DNA from: Microbacterium ureisolvens | GTDB lineage: Bacteria; Actinomycetota; Actinomycetes; Actinomycetales; Microbacteriaceae | DNA: 64,000 bases | Direction: 5' to 3' | Assembly: GCF_015278315.1 (NCBI RefSeq) | Contig: NZ_JADIJE010000014.1 | Coordinates: 57,551 to 121,550 of the forward strand | Part shown: positions 1 to 10,505 of the stretch, piece by piece | Layout: every line of letters begins with the position of its first letter | Position numbering within the stretch: the stretch's first letter is position 1 | The notes under the pieces: model-generated | Database searches by the model: none | The model's input: the letters and a program-made list of their open reading frames with translations, nothing else | What the model was told of the DNA's origin: nothing | Made by a program: the position numbers and the translations under genes

Positions 1-612
1 GAGCTCCGCGAAGCCCAGGCGCGGCGCACGCGTGAGCGCATCCTCGAGAGTGCCGCGATCGCCTTCTCCGCCACCGGGTATCAGGCCACCACGCTCGCGG
101 CGATCGCGCGCGAGGCGGGCGTGTCCACCGAGACCGTCAAGTCCGCCGGCTCGAAGTCGGATCTGCTCATCCGCTCCTTCGAAGTGCAGTTCGCGGGCGT
201 CGAGGGTGCGGAGAGCCTCACCGAGACGGATGCTGGGCGGGGAGTGCTCGATCTGCCCACCGAGCTGCTGATCGACGCGGTGGTCGCTGCGGTGGCCGAC
301 GCCAACGCCCGCGGCAGCCGGCTGTGGACGGTTCTGCTCGGCGCCGCCCTGTCGGACCCGCTCGTGGACGAGGCGCTGCGTCGGATGCTCGCCAGCCGAC
401 GGGCCGATTTCATCGGGCTGGCAGGCCTTCTCGTGGAGCGCGGAGTGGCCGACCCCGGGCTCGACGTCGAGCGCGCCGCAGCCGAGCTGTCCTTCCTGAT
501 GTCGCCCGAGAGCTACGAGCAGCTCGTCCGGCAGTCCGGGTGGAGCGATGACGACTATCGCCGGTGGATGGCCGGCGCGATCGCGCGCGCGATCGGCACT
601 TCACCGTCGTAG
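1..612 (+). CDS. TetR-family transcriptional regulator, 5' truncated by the window edge
   Basis: The frame is open from the first base and ends in TAG at 610-612, leaving about 203 residues without the native start. The N-terminal part reads as a TetR helix-turn-helix: RRTRERILESAAIAFSATGY, then TTLAAIAREAGVSTETVK with the usual recognition-helix spacing. One change is visible: the normal 'YYHF'-like segment after the recognition helix is replaced by KSAGSKSDLL. The C-terminal ligand-binding half is not diagnostic, so the target and inducer are unknown. It converges on the acyl-CoA dehydrogenase gene that ends at 655, so control of that gene is not implied. Family assignment is firm, function is not. 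Confidence 0.85.
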   Translation, partial: ELREAQARRTRERILESAAIAFSATGYQATTLAAIAREAGVSTETVKSAGSKSDLLIRSFEVQFAGVEGAESLTETDAGRGVLDLPTELLIDAVVAAVADANARGSRLWTVLLGAALSDPLVDEALRRMLASRRADFIGLAGLLVERGVADPGLDVERAAAELSFLMSPESYEQLVRQSGWSDDDYRRWMAGAIARAIGTSPS

Positions 613-654
613 CGCCCGCGGTGTCTCCCCGTCCCGTGGCCGCGACGGGGTCGC

Positions 655-1854
655 TCAGCGGAACGCGGAGATGCCGGTCAGGTGCTGACCCAGCACCAGA
701 GTGTGCACCTCGTCGGTGCCCTCGTACGTGCGCACCGACTCGAGGTTGGCGGCGTGCCGGATCGGGGAGTGGTCGAGCAGCACGCCGTCGCCACCCAGGA
801 TCGTCCGCGCTTCGCGGGCGATCTCGATCGCCTCCCGCACGTTGTTGAGCTTGCCGAGCGAGATCTGCGTCGGCGTCAGGGTGCCGGCATCCTTCGCGCG
901 CCCGATCTGCAGCGCGAGCAGCGCGCCCTTCTGCAGCTCCACCACCATGTCGACGAGCTTGCGCTGCGTCAGCTGGAACCCGGCGATCGGCCGCCCGAAC
1001 TGCTCCCGGCGCAGGGCGTGCCGCAGCGCGGCCTCATAGCTGTCGCGCGCCGCGCCGAGCGACCCCCAGACGATCCCGTACCGTGCGTCGTTCAGGGCTG
1101 AGAAGGGTCCGCGGAGCCCGCGTGCCTCCGGCAGGAGAGCGGATGCCGGAACCCGCACCTCATCGAAGCGCAAGCCGGTCTGGACCGACGCCCGCATCGA
1201 CCCCTTCGGCTCGAGCACCGTCACCTCGTACCCTCGGGTTCCGGCCGGCACGAGGAATCCGCGGACGCCGTCGTCGGTCTGCGCCCACACGACCGTCACA
1301 TCGGCGATCGACGCCAGGCCGATCCAGCGCTTCGCGCCGGAGAGGATCCAGTCGCCGCCGTCGCGCCGCGCGAAGGTCGTCATGCCTGACGGGTCGGAGC
1401 CCGCGGTCGGCTCGGTGAGGGCGAAGCCGCCGATCGCCGCGCCGGCGGCCATCCTCGGGAGCCACTCCTGCTTCTGCTCCTCGCTGCCGAACCGGTGGAT
1501 CGACCCCATCACGAGGGAGCCCTGTACCGAGACGAACGTGCGGATACCCGAGTCGCCCGCCTCGAGTTCGAGCGCGGCCAGGCCGTACTCGACGGCGCTG
1601 CGGCCGGGGCATCCGTATCCGTCCAGCTCCATGCCGAGCACGCCCAGGCGGCCGAGCTCGGGGGCGAGCTCGGCGGGGAAGTGCGCGCGATCGAACCAGT
1701 CGGCGATGTGCGGCCGGATCTCCGCGTCGACGAACCGACCCACGCGTTCGCGGACCGCCCGCTCGTCGGCGCTCAGGAGCGCATCGATGCCGAGGACGTC
1801 GGAGGCCTCGCGGAGCGCCGCCAGGTCGTCGGGGTCTCTCGGGGCATCGGTCAT
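655..1854 (-). CDS. Acyl-CoA dehydrogenase, glutaryl-CoA-dehydrogenase-like
   Basis: This FAD-dependent acyl-CoA dehydrogenase has 399 residues, the normal family length. Visible marks are the FAD/substrate segment GGFALTEPTAGSDPSG, the C-terminal REQFGRPIAGFQLTQ, and RTYEGTDEVHTLVLGQ, where the Glu of YEGT is the usual catalytic base of glutaryl-CoA dehydrogenases. The family oxidises (and in glutaryl-CoA dehydrogenase decarboxylates) acyl-CoA thioesters and passes electrons to ETF. ATG at 1854 was chosen because AGGAGG lies just upstream; the frame extends further but without coding character. The glutaryl specificity is inferred from the C-terminus. It stands alone, divergent from the membrane protein at 2042. 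Confidence 0.88.
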   Translation of the reverse strand: MTDAPRDPDDLAALREASDVLGIDALLSADERAVRERVGRFVDAEIRPHIADWFDRAHFPAELAPELGRLGVLGMELDGYGCPGRSAVEYGLAALELEAGDSGIRTFVSVQGSLVMGSIHRFGSEEQKQEWLPRMAAGAAIGGFALTEPTAGSDPSGMTTFARRDGGDWILSGAKRWIGLASIADVTVVWAQTDDGVRGFLVPAGTRGYEVTVLEPKGSMRASVQTGLRFDEVRVPASALLPEARGLRGPFSALNDARYGIVWGSLGAARDSYEAALRHALRREQFGRPIAGFQLTQRKLVDMVVELQKGALLALQIGRAKDAGTLTPTQISLGKLNNVREAIEIAREARTILGGDGVLLDHSPIRHAANLESVRTYEGTDEVHTLVLGQHLTGISAFR

Positions 1855-2041
1855 GGCGCCTCCTCGCGCAGAACTCGTCGTGCGCGCGCTTGCGCACCCC
1901 TCGATCATGCCCTGGCCCGTGTGACGGGGTGCAGAACTCCTCCAAGAGCGGGGCCGAGCCGCCGACGGGACGCCGGCGGCGCACCCGAGCACGCGGATCG
2001 AAGGAGTTCTGCCGCGGGAAGCACTCGAGAGCAGCGCTAGC

Positions 2042-3247
2042 GTGGTCGGCGTGAGTGCTCCGTCCGCCGCGTCGTATCCGTTCGACGCGCGCCCGCTGCT
2101 CGAGCCGGTGCCGCCGGGCGCGGCGCGGGCGTTCGACCAGGAGCTGCGCCGCACCGGGCGCGTCGCGAGCTCGTCGTTCGGCGCAGTGTTCGGCGTCGTC
2201 ATCGCGCTCGTCGTGCTCGTGGTCTTCGGCTCCGTAGCGATCACGATGATCTCCGCGGTGCTGGCTGCCGTGACCTCCGGTGCGGGCGGCTCAGGCGGGC
2301 TCGGGGTCCTCTTCGCCGTGCTGCCGGTCGTGGTGCTCGGGATCATCGCCGTTGTCGCAGTCACGCTCTTCGTCAACGGCTTCCGCACCGCCCGCGAGCG
2401 CCGGTACCGCCTCGACCGCTTCGCACGCGCCAACGCGATGCGGTACGAACCGCGACTGGACGACCCCGGCCTGCCGGGCATGATCTTCTCGATCGGCAGC
2501 AGTCGCCACTCGAGCGACCTGGTGCGCGGTGAGCGTCCGCGCTTCGTCGAGTTCGCGAACTACCGGTACACCACGGGTTCGGGCAAGAACCGGCAGACCC
2601 ATCAATGGGGCTACGTCGCGGTGAAGCTCGACACCCCGCTCCCGCACATCGTGCTGGACGCGACGAGCAACAACGGCCTGTTCGGCTCGAACCTGCCGCT
2701 CACCTTCGACCGAGATCAGAGGCTCAGCCTCGAGGGCGACTTCGACCGCTATTTCTCGCTCTACTGCCCCGCGGACTACGAGCGCGACGCCCTCTACCTG
2801 TTCACGCCCGACATCATGGCCCGCTTCATCGACAACGCTGCCGCGCTGGACGTCGAGATCGTCGACGACTGGCTCTTGCTCTACGCCAAGCGCGACTTCT
2901 CCACGCTGGACCCGCAGACCTGGGCGTGGCTCTTCTCCGTCGTCGGGGCCCTTCTCGACAAGTTCGCGCAGTGGGCGCGGTGGCGCGACGAGCGGCTGGC
3001 CGCCGCCGCGGCGGATGCGATGACGGATGCCTCGCCCTTCGGCTCCGCGACGCCCGCGGTCGCGGTGCAGGGTGGCGCGGCATCCGTCCCCTTCGCGCCG
3101 CCGCTCGACGCGCTGCGACCGCCACCCGGCGTCGCACCGGGCGGACGGCGCCTGCAACGGGGCGTTCCCTGGGTGACCATCGTCGCGGGCGGGATCGTGG
3201 TGCTGTTCTGGATCCTCACCCAGGTCGGTCCGGCGTTCCTCCGCTGA
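2042..3247 (+). CDS. Hypothetical membrane protein
   Basis: About 400 residues, not recognised with confidence. Two hydrophobic helices lie near residues 46-78 and 90-118, a large soluble domain follows (about 120-340, with a WGYVAVKLD segment and a DRYFSLYCPADYERDALYLF stretch), and a third helix ends the protein (VTIVAGGIVVLFWIL). The layout of two N-terminal helices plus a cytoplasmic domain resembles DUF3137-type proteins, but I cannot confirm that. GTG at 2042 and GTG at 2051 are both possible starts and neither has a clear Shine-Dalgarno sequence. A region rich in Ala and Pro precedes the last helix. Confidence 0.7.
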   Translation: MVGVSAPSAASYPFDARPLLEPVPPGAARAFDQELRRTGRVASSSFGAVFGVVIALVVLVVFGSVAITMISAVLAAVTSGAGGSGGLGVLFAVLPVVVLGIIAVVAVTLFVNGFRTARERRYRLDRFARANAMRYEPRLDDPGLPGMIFSIGSSRHSSDLVRGERPRFVEFANYRYTTGSGKNRQTHQWGYVAVKLDTPLPHIVLDATSNNGLFGSNLPLTFDRDQRLSLEGDFDRYFSLYCPADYERDALYLFTPDIMARFIDNAAALDVEIVDDWLLLYAKRDFSTLDPQTWAWLFSVVGALLDKFAQWARWRDERLAAAAADAMTDASPFGSATPAVAVQGGAASVPFAPPLDALRPPPGVAPGGRRLQRGVPWVTIVAGGIVVLFWILTQVGPAFLR

Positions 3248-3510
3248 TCCCCTTTCCGGCCGATCCCCATCCCTGCCGACGTGAAGGCGGGCGAGCGTAT
3301 GCTGTCGGGCGTGCATTCGACGTTCACGACGCCCGGCGGGCGTGAGGGGGTACTCGGCGCTCCACGCGCCGAGCGGAGGTAGCCGCGCGCGTCGCATGGT
3401 CTGACTCTGACATCACGCGCGACGCCACCCGACTCTCCGCGGACCGCCCGGTCTGCGGCATCCCTCCCTCTTCGTCGTCCCACGGGCGACCCTTCGTGAA
3501 TCAAGGAATC

Positions 3511-3999
3511 ATGCACGCATTCACCGAGAAGGACATCCGCGCGTCCTTCGTCAACGCCTCCCTGCGCGAACGCAACGCCCTGGTCGTGCCCGACCTCGCC
3601 CACGTGGCCTGGGAAGACCTCGACTACTTCGGCTGGCGCGACCCGAAGCAGCCCCTCGCCGGGTTCATCGTGGTGCCGGTCGACGACGCTCCGGTCGGCA
3701 TCCTGCTGCGGCGGACGGAGCAGCGCACGCGCGCCCGCGCCCAGTGCTCGTGGTGCGAGGACGTCACCCTGCCCAACGACGTCGTGCTCTTCGGGGCCAA
3801 GCGCGCCGGCAAGGCCGGCCGCAACGGCGACACCATCGGCACGCTCCTCTGCGAGAACTTCGAGTGCTCCGCGAACGCCCGCCGGCCTATGCCGCCCGCG
3901 TACCTCGGGTTCGACGTCCAGGCGGCGCGCCAGCGTCGCATCGAGGCGCTGCGCGCCCACGCCGACGGGTTCGCGCGCGAGATCCGCGACAGCGCCTGA
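3511..3999 (+). CDS. FBP-domain (FusB-like zinc finger) protein
   Basis: 162 residues. The N-terminus MHAFTEKDIRASFVNAS is the typical start of actinobacterial FBP-domain proteins, which is why ATG 3511 is preferred to GTG 3496. CSWCEDV and CENFECSANARRP supply the C-x2-C and C-x4-C pairs of the treble-clef zinc finger shared with FusB/EF-G-binding proteins. FusB-type proteins bind elongation factor G and help its release from the ribosome; whether this homologue does so is inference. It has its own 248-bp upstream leader with a possible hairpin (CTCGGCGC/GCGCCGAG, 3353-3373). Confidence 0.8.
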   Translation: MHAFTEKDIRASFVNASLRERNALVVPDLAHVAWEDLDYFGWRDPKQPLAGFIVVPVDDAPVGILLRRTEQRTRARAQCSWCEDVTLPNDVVLFGAKRAGKAGRNGDTIGTLLCENFECSANARRPMPPAYLGFDVQAARQRRIEALRAHADGFAREIRDSA

Positions 4000-4032
4000 C
4001 TTCCGCGAGAGCGCCCGCTGGGCGGCGGGTGT

Positions 4033-4461
4033 TCAGCAGGATGAGGCGCCGTCCACGAGCCCGAAGTGAGCCAGCTCGGCGTCGTCGAGCATGCGCGAGC
4101 GGATGATGAAGCGATGGCCGGTCGGGCCCTCCACGCTGAAGCCCGCACCGCGTCCGGGAACGACGTCGATGGTGAGGTGCGTGTACTTCCAGTATTCGAA
4201 CTGCGCCGCCGAGATGAAGACCTCGATCGCGCCGGCCTCTGACCCCGCCGAAGGGCCGAGGCCCACGTCGAGCTCGCCGAGCCGCACGTCCGACGGACCC
4301 GTGAGGAACATCCCCACCGGGAAGCACATCGGCGAGCTCCCGTCGCAGCAGCCGCCGGACTGATGGAACATCAGCGGGCCGTGCTGCGCGGTGAGCTGCC
4401 GCAGGAGGGATGCCGCGGCATCCGTCACCGCCACGCGCGAGTGGGTGCCGGTGGTGACCAT
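4033..4461 (-). CDS. DUF779 protein, aldehyde-dehydrogenase companion
   Basis: 142 residues. The sequence has the conserved DUF779 core: HQSGGCCDGSSPMCFP with a Cys-Cys pair, then FLTGPSDVRLGEL and EYWKYTHLTIDV. DUF779 genes usually lie directly downstream of an acetaldehyde/aldehyde dehydrogenase, as here: the dehydrogenase stop at 4576 is 115 bp upstream on the same strand. The biochemical role is not established; a redox or metal function is suggested by the conserved cysteines. ATG 4461 has an AGGAGG-like sequence upstream. Confidence 0.85.
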   Translation of the reverse strand: MVTTGTHSRVAVTDAAASLLRQLTAQHGPLMFHQSGGCCDGSSPMCFPVGMFLTGPSDVRLGELDVGLGPSAGSEAGAIEVFISAAQFEYWKYTHLTIDVVPGRGAGFSVEGPTGHRFIIRSRMLDDAELAHFGLVDGASSC

Positions 4462-4575
4462 CGCGTCCTCCTCGGACTGGCAGGAAAGGGGGCGACCCGG
4501 GCGGCGCGTGTGGGGCGCGCCGCCCGGGCCATGGGTGCCGGTCCCGCGACCCCCCGGAGAGGACCGGCTGGCCGA

Positions 4576-6126
<1,551 letters not shown>

Positions 6127-6293
6127 GCTGGTCTCCTTCGACGCTTCCGCGACGGTCCTCGTCGCGATGCGTCGAAGATAGGCCGCGCCACGTTGCATCA
6201 CGTTGCATACCCGGTCGTCGACCCCCTCGCCGAGGGCGCACGAACTGCACGATCAAGCGCCGATCCGCGACACTGTCTGCGCTCTCGGCGTCG

Positions 6294-7625
6294 TCAGCTC
6301 TCCAGGCGCTCGATGCGCGCCACCAGCCCCGCGCGGCGCGGCGAGCGGGCGGGAAGCATGGTGAGGCACAGGCGGAGCAGCTCGATGTCATCGACGGCGG
6401 CATCCGTCTCGGCGAACGCGAGGAGCACGTCGACGGATGCCTCGGCCATGAGCGCTTCGCGCAGCGCCGTGCGGACGGTGTCGCGGAACTCCTCGACCCC
6501 CGGCGCGACCGAGTCGGGCAGCACATCGCCGCGGTAGGCGGCGAGCGCGACCCGGTGCGCCCCGCGGTCCAGAAGCGACAGCACCCGGTGCGCATCGGTC
6601 TCGACCTCGACCGCGATCCGGTACGGCCGCGACTCCGGCACGAGGGCGGGCGCCGCCGTCGTGAGGGTCTTGCGCAGGCGCACCATCTCGGCGCGGAGGG
6701 TGACGGATGCCGCATCCCCGCCGCTCTCGCCGTACACCAGCTCGCCGAGCCGCTCCGCCGACAGACCCTGGCGGTGGATGGCGAGCATGAGCAGCAGCTC
6801 GGCGTGACGCGGGCCCAGTTCGGAGACGGTCTCGGTGCCCTCGCCGACGACCTCCAGCAGCGCGCGGTCGCGGCCGAGTACATGGAGCGTCGCGCGCGTG
6901 GGCTCGGCGCGCCGCCTCGTCCTGCGGGCGGGTCGCTGCGGGGCGGCTCGAGCGCGAAGCCGGGAGACCAGCAGCTCGCTCTCGATCGCCCGGGCGGTGG
7001 CATCCACCAGCAGCTGAGCCTGCGGGGTGACGGCCTCGAGCCCGCCGGTGACGTCGATCACCCCGAGGATGCGCCGCGTCTCGGGGTCGTGCAGCGGCGC
7101 CGCGGTGCACGACCAGGGCTGCACCAGGCGGTTGAAGTGCTCGGCGCCGTGGATCTGCACCGACCGGTCCAGCGCGATCGCGGTACCCGGGGCGGCGGTC
7201 CCCACGGCATGCTCCGACCAGTTCGCACCCTCGACGAACCCCATGTCGCCCGTGAGCCGGCGCACATCGCGGTCGCCCTCGACCCACAGCAGCCGTCCCG
7301 CGGCGTCGCCGACCGCCACCACGACGCCCGACTCCGACGGCTCGCCGGGCAGCAGCAGTCCGCGCACCATGTCGATCACCCCGGCGAGCGGATGCGCGCG
7401 CCGGTAGGCCTCGAGCTCCTCGGCCGTGAGGTCGAGCGGCGGCAGTGCCTCGGCCCCGACGAGGCTGTCGAGGGAGCGCCGCCAGGACTCGCGCACCAGC
7501 ATCCGCACGTCGCGCAGTCGTTCGTCGCCCGCGTTGCCGGCGACGAGCTCCTCGTGGGCGCGCTCGATCAGCAGACGGGAGTTCTCGGGCGAGACCTCGC
7601 GCCGCTGCGACCAGGGTGACGACAC
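6294..7625 (-). CDS. GAF-domain transcriptional regulator of the aldehyde dehydrogenase locus
   Basis: 443 residues with GTG start. Residues about 20-80 give an AcoR-like N-terminus (LVRESWRRSLDSLV), residues about 90-215 a GAF-like sensor (GVVVAVGDAAGRLLWVEGD, later RRILGVIDVTGGLEAVTPQA), and the C-terminal half a winged-helix part (LSAERLGELVYGES, then SVTLRAEMVRLRKTL). The AAA+ domain and Fis helix of classical AcoR are absent, which is the common actinobacterial variant. It lies 167 bp upstream of the aldehyde dehydrogenase, same strand, and is likely its activator; that is inference from position. Confidence 0.8.
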   Translation of the reverse strand: MSSPWSQRREVSPENSRLLIERAHEELVAGNAGDERLRDVRMLVRESWRRSLDSLVGAEALPPLDLTAEELEAYRRAHPLAGVIDMVRGLLLPGEPSESGVVVAVGDAAGRLLWVEGDRDVRRLTGDMGFVEGANWSEHAVGTAAPGTAIALDRSVQIHGAEHFNRLVQPWSCTAAPLHDPETRRILGVIDVTGGLEAVTPQAQLLVDATARAIESELLVSRLRARAAPQRPARRTRRRAEPTRATLHVLGRDRALLEVVGEGTETVSELGPRHAELLLMLAIHRQGLSAERLGELVYGESGGDAASVTLRAEMVRLRKTLTTAAPALVPESRPYRIAVEVETDAHRVLSLLDRGAHRVALAAYRGDVLPDSVAPGVEEFRDTVRTALREALMAEASVDVLLAFAETDAAVDDIELLRLCLTMLPARSPRRAGLVARIERLES

Positions 7626-7741
7626 GGCGGCTCCGATCGGCGTCGGTGGAGCGTGCGTCCAGTGTAGGGGCCGCGCCCCGGCGCGGTCAGGCCGGTCCGC
7701 CCGGTCTGACCGCAGCGGCGCGGTCAGGTCGGGGCGCTCGG

Positions 7742-7797
7742 TTGGACCGTGGCGCTGCGGTCGGACCGTGGCGGTGCGGTCGGATCGCAGCGGCGCG
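7742..7797. repeat. Degenerate 19-bp tandem repeat
   Basis: Three successive units with a 19-bp period begin at 7742, 7761 and 7780, built on TNGGACCGTGGCGNTGCGG. The third is more diverged and one base shorter. More distant relatives (GCGGTCAG, GGTCTGACCGCAGCGGCG) occur from 7684. It fills the gap between the regulator start and the truncated haemoglobin stop. Confidence 0.6.
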
Positions 7798-7813
7798 CCG
7801 TCCGCACCGAGGG

Positions 7814-8191
7814 TCAGGCCGCGGCGGAGGTGACCTTCTCGCGCAGCGGCATGAGGGCGCCCGCGACCTGCGCGATCGCGTCGGGGTCCACGCCGGCCTC
7901 CTCGAGCGCCGCGGCAGCGTGCCCGATGACGCGGTCGAAGTCGGCGTCGGTGATGCCACGGCCCGCGTGGGCCACGGTCAGGTCCTTGCCGCGGTATCCG
8001 TCGGGGCCCCCGGCGGCCGCCGCGAGGAACAGCGCCATGTGGCGCTTCTGCTCCACCATGCGCGTCTCGGAGAAGAACGGTGCCAGGGTCTCATCGCCGA
8101 GGATCCGGCGGTACAGGCTGTCGACGACGGCGGCGATGCCGTCGCCCTCGCCGAGGCGCTGGTAGAGCGTCGCTTCGGTGGTGTCGGTCAT
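7814..8191 (-). CDS. glbN: Group I truncated haemoglobin
   Basis: 125 residues. LYQRLGEGDGIAAVVDSLY starts the shortened globin fold, FFSETRMVEQKRHMALFLAAA follows, and the proximal His is expected in TVAHAGRGITDADFDRVI. Family members bind O2 and NO and often act in NO detoxification or O2 handling. It lies 48 bp downstream of a DivIVA-like gene that follows a flavohaemoglobin gene, all on one strand, so the three are likely co-transcribed. Family assignment is firm; the group I class rests on the overall pattern. Confidence 0.88.
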   Translation of the reverse strand: MTDTTEATLYQRLGEGDGIAAVVDSLYRRILGDETLAPFFSETRMVEQKRHMALFLAAAAGGPDGYRGKDLTVAHAGRGITDADFDRVIGHAAAALEEAGVDPDAIAQVAGALMPLREKVTSAAA

Positions 8192-8239
8192 GTGGTGTGC
8201 TCCGATCGTGAGGGGGATGGATGCTGTCCGCAGGGGTGG

Positions 8240-9136
8240 TCAGTACTCGCTCGAGCTTCGCCGGCGCCAGGGGCTGTCGCCCGCGGGCTGCTCGAAAGCC
8301 GGGGCGGGCTGCTCGAAAGCCGGGGCGGGCTGCTCGAAGGCCGGGGCGGGCTGCTCGAAGGCCGGGGCGGGCCGCTCGTCGGCGGGCTCGGGCGCGGGCC
8401 GCGCGGCGGCGTCCGGCGAGAGCCGCGGGGCGGCTTCGGGCGCGAGCCTCGGGGCGGGGCCGGGGTGGGGCGGAAGAGTCCGGGCCGGCGTGGCGCCGAG
8501 GCGGCCCAGCTCGCGCTCGATGGACTCGAGCAGCGAGTGCACCTGGGCGGTCGCCATGCGCGCGAACTGGCGGGCGCGGACCACCTCGTCGGGCGACGCC
8601 GGGCCCGCAGCCGCGAGATCGTCGGTGGCGAAGGCGAGGGCGGGCGAACGGTCGGCCGCCCACGGGTCGGAGGCCGCAGCACCGACCACCGGGATGGCGC
8701 CGGTGTCGGTCGGCGTCGTGGCCCCCGTCGGTGTCGTGGCCGCCGCCGCGGCGGCGGCGATCTGGCCGGGGTGCGCGGCGGCCTGCTTCTCGATGGAGTG
8801 GGCGACGTGCTGGGCGCGTTCGATGATCTCGCGGTACTGCTTGCGCGCGGTCTCGATGAGGTCCTTCGCGTACGACTCCGCCTCGGCGACGGCGTCGTCG
8901 GCGATGCGCTGCGCACTGCTGAGCAGCAGGACGGCGCGGCTGGAGATCTCGCCTTCCTCGGTGTTGACGCCGTTCGCGGTGAGCGCGTCGTTGTTGCGCC
9001 ACGCGAGCTCGAGCGCGTCGGCCGCGGCCGTCAGGACCGCCTGCACCTCGGAGCGGGAGTATCCGCTGCGTTCGTCCGAGAAGGACGCCTGTCGAAGGGA
9101 TTCCGGCGTGATGGATACGGATTGGGTCGCGGTCAT
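8240..9136 (-). CDS. DivIVA-like coiled-coil protein with a repeat-rich C-terminus
   Basis: 298 residues. The start (residues about 10-45: SLRQASFSDERSGYSRSEVQ) follows the DivIVA pattern of Phe, then Gly-Tyr, then Glu-Val. A helical region at about 70-125 (AQRIADDAVAEAESYAKDL) is a probable coiled coil. The C-terminal third is disordered, rich in Pro and Ala, with four EQPAPAF-type repeats. DivIVA proteins mark curved membrane and poles. What this one does between two globin genes is unknown. It starts 15 bp after the flavohaemoglobin stop, so a common transcript is likely. Confidence 0.75.
   Translation of the reverse strand: MTATQSVSITPESLRQASFSDERSGYSRSEVQAVLTAAADALELAWRNNDALTANGVNTEEGEISSRAVLLLSSAQRIADDAVAEAESYAKDLIETARKQYREIIERAQHVAHSIEKQAAAHPGQIAAAAAAATTPTGATTPTDTGAIPVVGAAASDPWAADRSPALAFATDDLAAAGPASPDEVVRARQFARMATAQVHSLLESIERELGRLGATPARTLPPHPGPAPRLAPEAAPRLSPDAAARPAPEPADERPAPAFEQPAPAFEQPAPAFEQPAPAFEQPAGDSPWRRRSSSEY
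8286..8369. repeat. 21-bp in-frame tandem repeat, four copies
   Basis: Four consecutive 21-bp units (GGCTGCTCGAARGCCGGGGC plus one G) begin at 8286, 8307, 8328 and 8349. The first two have A and the last two G at unit base 12. The units encode the seven-residue repeats near the C-terminus of the DivIVA-like protein, so copy-number changes keep the frame. Confidence 0.9.
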
Positions 9137-9151
9137 GGTCGTCTCTGCCCT

Positions 9152-10354
9152 CTACTGGGTTCCCCTCGCGGTGCCCGACCGGACCAGTTCCGGGGAGTGA
9201 GCCTGATCGCCGGTGACGCGGGGTTGCTGGGTGAACGGGTCTTCGTACTTCTCGCTGCGGATGCTGTGCTCGTCGAGTCCTGCACGACGCAGGACGTCGG
9301 TCGTGTGGTCGACCATGCGCGGCGAGCCGCAGATCATCGCGAGGCGGTCGTCCCAGGGCCCGTCGGCGGCCGCGATGTCGCCGATGAGTCCGCGGGGTCC
9401 GGGGAACGAGGGGTCGTCCGACACCGCGTAGGTGACGGTGAACCACGGCGCGTCCGCGTAACGCTCGAGTTCGGGCTTCGCGTAGAAGCCCCACGGATGC
9501 CGCGCTCCGTGGTACAGCGCCACGCGCGGGCCGTCGCCGCGCGACGCGTGACGGCCGGCGACCTGGTCGAGCACTGCGAGCAGCGGCGCAAGGCCCGTGC
9601 CACCCGCGACGAGGAGGAGGTCGGGCCACTCGCTGCCGAACGGCAGGGTCAGCAGCTCGCCGATGGGCGGGCCGAGCCGCACGCGGTCGCCCGCCGCGAC
9701 GTCGCGCAGGAGCGCACCGCTGACCTGGCCTCCCGCGACGAGCTGAACGTGGAAGGTGATGGTGCCGTCGGCGCGCGGCGCGTGGGTCGGGGAGAGGTAG
9801 CGCCACTGGCGCGGCCGCTGGGGGATCTCGATCGCCAGCGACTGGCCGGCCTGATAGCGGTACCGATCGTCCGGGCGGATCGTCACAGTGCCGACATCCA
9901 TGCCCCGCCGCTCGGTCGACACCACCTCCGCCGCCCAGGTCGCGGGCTCGGACTCCACCGCCTCGGCGGCCGTCACCATCGTCGTCGCGATGAGTCCGTA
10001 GGCCTCAGCCCAGTCCGCCGCGAGCTCGGCGGTCCACGCGTCGCCCAGGAAGTGCTTCAGCGTCGCCAGCAGCGACGCGCCGACCGCGGGGTAGTGGTCG
10101 GCCACCGTCCCGAACTTCCGATGGTCGCGGCCCAGGTCCTCGATGTAGGGCACGACGTCGCCGACGCGGTCGACGTTGCTGACCATGTGGCCCAGCGCCT
10201 TGACCAGACGGTCGCGCTGCGCGGCCATCGCGACCGGGAAGAGGTCGCGCGTCTCGGGGTGTGCCAGGAAGAGATGCGCGTAGAAGTACCCGGGTACCGC
10301 GTCCCCGTGGGCAGCGACCTGTGCCCAGGTCCGCTTGAGCGCGTCTGCATCCAC
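9152..10354 (-). CDS. Flavohaemoglobin-like globin-reductase
   Basis: About 400 residues. The globin half (about 1-130) has VPGYFYAHLFLAHPE, LFPVAMAAQRDRL and the probable proximal His in LGRDHRKFG. The reductase half has an FAD-site segment WRYLSPTH in place of the canonical RxYS, the NAD(P)H motif VAGGTGLAPLLA and a C-terminal ICGSPRM. Such proteins oxidise NO to nitrate with O2. GTG 10354 (VDADALKRTW) is preferred because relatives begin there; an open frame extends to 10444 but crosses the shared promoter region. It heads a probable three-gene leftward operon. Confidence 0.85.
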   Translation of the reverse strand: MDADALKRTWAQVAAHGDAVPGYFYAHLFLAHPETRDLFPVAMAAQRDRLVKALGHMVSNVDRVGDVVPYIEDLGRDHRKFGTVADHYPAVGASLLATLKHFLGDAWTAELAADWAEAYGLIATTMVTAAEAVESEPATWAAEVVSTERRGMDVGTVTIRPDDRYRYQAGQSLAIEIPQRPRQWRYLSPTHAPRADGTITFHVQLVAGGQVSGALLRDVAAGDRVRLGPPIGELLTLPFGSEWPDLLLVAGGTGLAPLLAVLDQVAGRHASRGDGPRVALYHGARHPWGFYAKPELERYADAPWFTVTYAVSDDPSFPGPRGLIGDIAAADGPWDDRLAMICGSPRMVDHTTDVLRRAGLDEHSIRSEKYEDPFTQQPRVTGDQAHSPELVRSGTARGTQ

Positions 10355-10404
10355 CAGTTTCGTATCCCATCCATCGGCCGGTTGATACCGGCCGACGCTA
10401 GTAC

Positions 10405-10445
10405 GTTGCACCTGTAACTGCAAAGCGTCCACGTGCATCTGCAAC
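10405..10445. promoter_or_regulatory. Dyad in the flavohaemoglobin/HTH divergent region
   Basis: TTGCA-8 bp-TGCAA is an inverted repeat at 10406-10423, and the half-site TGCAA recurs at 10440-10444. The dyad sits about 50 bp upstream of the flavohaemoglobin start and 60-100 bp upstream of the HTH gene start. An operator is inferred; the regulator is unknown. Confidence 0.4.
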
Positions 10446-10505
10446 CGGATATCCTGCCTGTGCGCCGTGCTTCCGTCTGCGGCGCGTCACGGGTCGGGGG
10501 GCCTT

